Program-made: the position numbers and the translations under genes
Source of the DNA: an uncultured Muribaculaceae bacterium
GTDB lineage: Bacteria; Bacteroidota; Bacteroidia; Bacteroidales; Muribaculaceae
Reading direction: 5' to 3'
Length of the DNA: 8,231 bases
NCBI GenBank assembly: GCA_910577465.1
Contig: CAJTMM010000051.1
Span: 1-8,231 of the forward strand
Notes under the pieces: generated by a model
Seen by the model: the letters and a program-made list of their open reading frames with translations, nothing else
Told to the model about the DNA's origin: nothing
Database searches by the model: none
Part shown: in pieces, positions 1-8,231 of the stretch
Layout of the letters: every line of letters begins with the position of its first letter
How positions within the stretch are numbered: the first letter of the stretch is position 1

Positions 1-4241
<4,241 letters not shown>

Positions 4242-4277
4242 ATTAGATGTTGACTAAGATAGTTAAGTGTGAGAGAA
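4242..4277 (-). promoter_or_regulatory. rpoB-rpoC spacer with rpoC translation start region, no Shine-Dalgarno
   Basis: This 36-nt gap separates the rpoB TAA from the rpoC ATG. On the coding strand it ends CAACATCTAATATG, with A at positions -2 and -3 and no GGAGG-like stretch. Loss of Shine-Dalgarno dependence with AT-rich starts is characteristic of Bacteroidota. I see no hairpin plus T-run and no convincing promoter, so rpoC is expected to be expressed from the rpoB transcript. Confidence 0.6.
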
Positions 4278-8090
<3,813 letters not shown>

Positions 8091-8134
8091 CTAAAAAATT
8101 GTAATGTTAAAGAACTCAAATTAAATATTAACAC
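8091..8134 (-). promoter_or_regulatory. AT-rich rpoB 5' leader without Shine-Dalgarno
   Basis: These 44 nt lie between the hairpin T-run and the rpoB ATG. On the coding strand the leader is dominated by A and T and ends ACAATTTTTTAG before ATG, with no purine-rich ribosome binding site. A weak resemblance to the Bacteroidota -7 element (TTAATTTG against TAnnTTTG) lacks a properly spaced TTG at -33, so I do not call a promoter. The likely role is an unstructured translation initiation region. Confidence 0.45.
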
Positions 8135-8174
8135 AAAAAGGTTAAGTATGCGCCCTATTGGCCATACTTAACCT
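8135..8174 (-). terminator. Intrinsic terminator or attenuator between rplL and rpoB
   Basis: On the transcribed strand AGGTTAAGTATG (8174-8163) is a perfect 12-bp inverted match to CATACTTAACCT (8150-8139). The stem can extend at its top by GCC/GGC (8162-8160 with 8154-8152) around a single unpaired base at 8151, leaving the 5-nt loop AATAG. A run of five T (8139-8135), the first of which is paired in the stem, follows immediately; on the opposite strand no T-run follows the stem. This is the layout of a rho-independent terminator acting on transcripts leaving rplL. The lower stem is AT-rich (4 G/C of 12 pairs) and the T-run is short, which suggests partial rather than complete termination. 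E. coli has a functional attenuator at the same place between rplL and rpoB, so conserved function is a reasonable inference. Confidence 0.8.
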
Positions 8175-8197
8175 ATATACCTGATTAACAGGCGTTA

Positions 8198-8231
8198 TTA
8201 TTTAAGTTCAACTTCAGCGCCGGCTGCTTCG
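8198..8231 (-). CDS. rplL: Ribosomal protein L7/L12 (bL12), C-terminal end only
   Basis: Only the last ten codons and the TAA stop are present, reading EAAGAEVELK. This closely matches the conserved C-terminus of L7/L12 (E. coli ends EEAGAEVEVK). L7/L12 forms the multicopy ribosomal stalk that recruits translation GTPases. Its position just upstream of rpoB is the standard bacterial gene order, which supports the call despite the tiny fragment. The start and most of the gene lie beyond the right edge. It stops 24 nt before the attenuator stem, consistent with the hairpin regulating read-through from the ribosomal protein genes into rpoBC. Confidence 0.9.
   Translation of the reverse strand, partial: EAAGAEVELK

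Noticed and set aside
8110..8135. Possible Bacteroidota-type promoter for rpoB (TTAATTTG)
   Set aside because: The second base of the -7 element does not match TAnnTTTG. The nearest upstream TTG is only about nine bases away instead of roughly twenty.

Overview
The window is an ordinary housekeeping locus read entirely from the minus strand: the end of rplL, then rpoB, then nearly all of rpoC. This is the distal half of the classical bacterial rplKAJL-rpoBC ribosomal protein and RNA polymerase operon. The encoded proteins closely resemble those of Bacteroidales (phylum Bacteroidota). The clues are a beta subunit of 1270 residues with the N-terminal signature RVNFASVKNPLPYPDFLEV, a beta' subunit carrying an SI3-type insertion in the trigger loop, and AT-rich leaders without Shine-Dalgarno sequences. 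A gut lineage such as Muribaculaceae is plausible from the sequence flavour, but that family placement is inference only.

Layout in the direction of transcription (right to left). Positions 8231-8198 hold the last 10 codons and the stop of rplL (L7/L12). Positions 8197-8091 form a 107-nt AT-rich spacer with a strong inverted repeat followed by a T-run on the transcribed strand, probably a transcription attenuator. Positions 8090-4278 are a complete rpoB. A 36-nt spacer (4277-4242) follows. Positions 4241-1 are rpoC, starting at its own ATG and running off the left edge after 1413 codons, probably only a short C-terminal tail before its stop.

The gene products work together. Beta and beta' form the catalytic cleft of RNA polymerase. 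The Mg-binding Asp triad, the bridge helix, the trigger loop and both zinc sites of beta' are intact, as are the conserved active-site lysines and the rifampicin pocket of beta. The rplL-rpoB hairpin is a plausible device for making far more L7/L12 (several copies per ribosome) than polymerase subunits from one transcript.

I found no mobile element, CRISPR array, tRNA, rRNA, defence gene or unknown gene. The long plus-strand reading frames are antisense shadows of rpoB and rpoC. I see no evidence here of a previously undescribed system. The intergenic attenuator is the only element that merits real follow-up.
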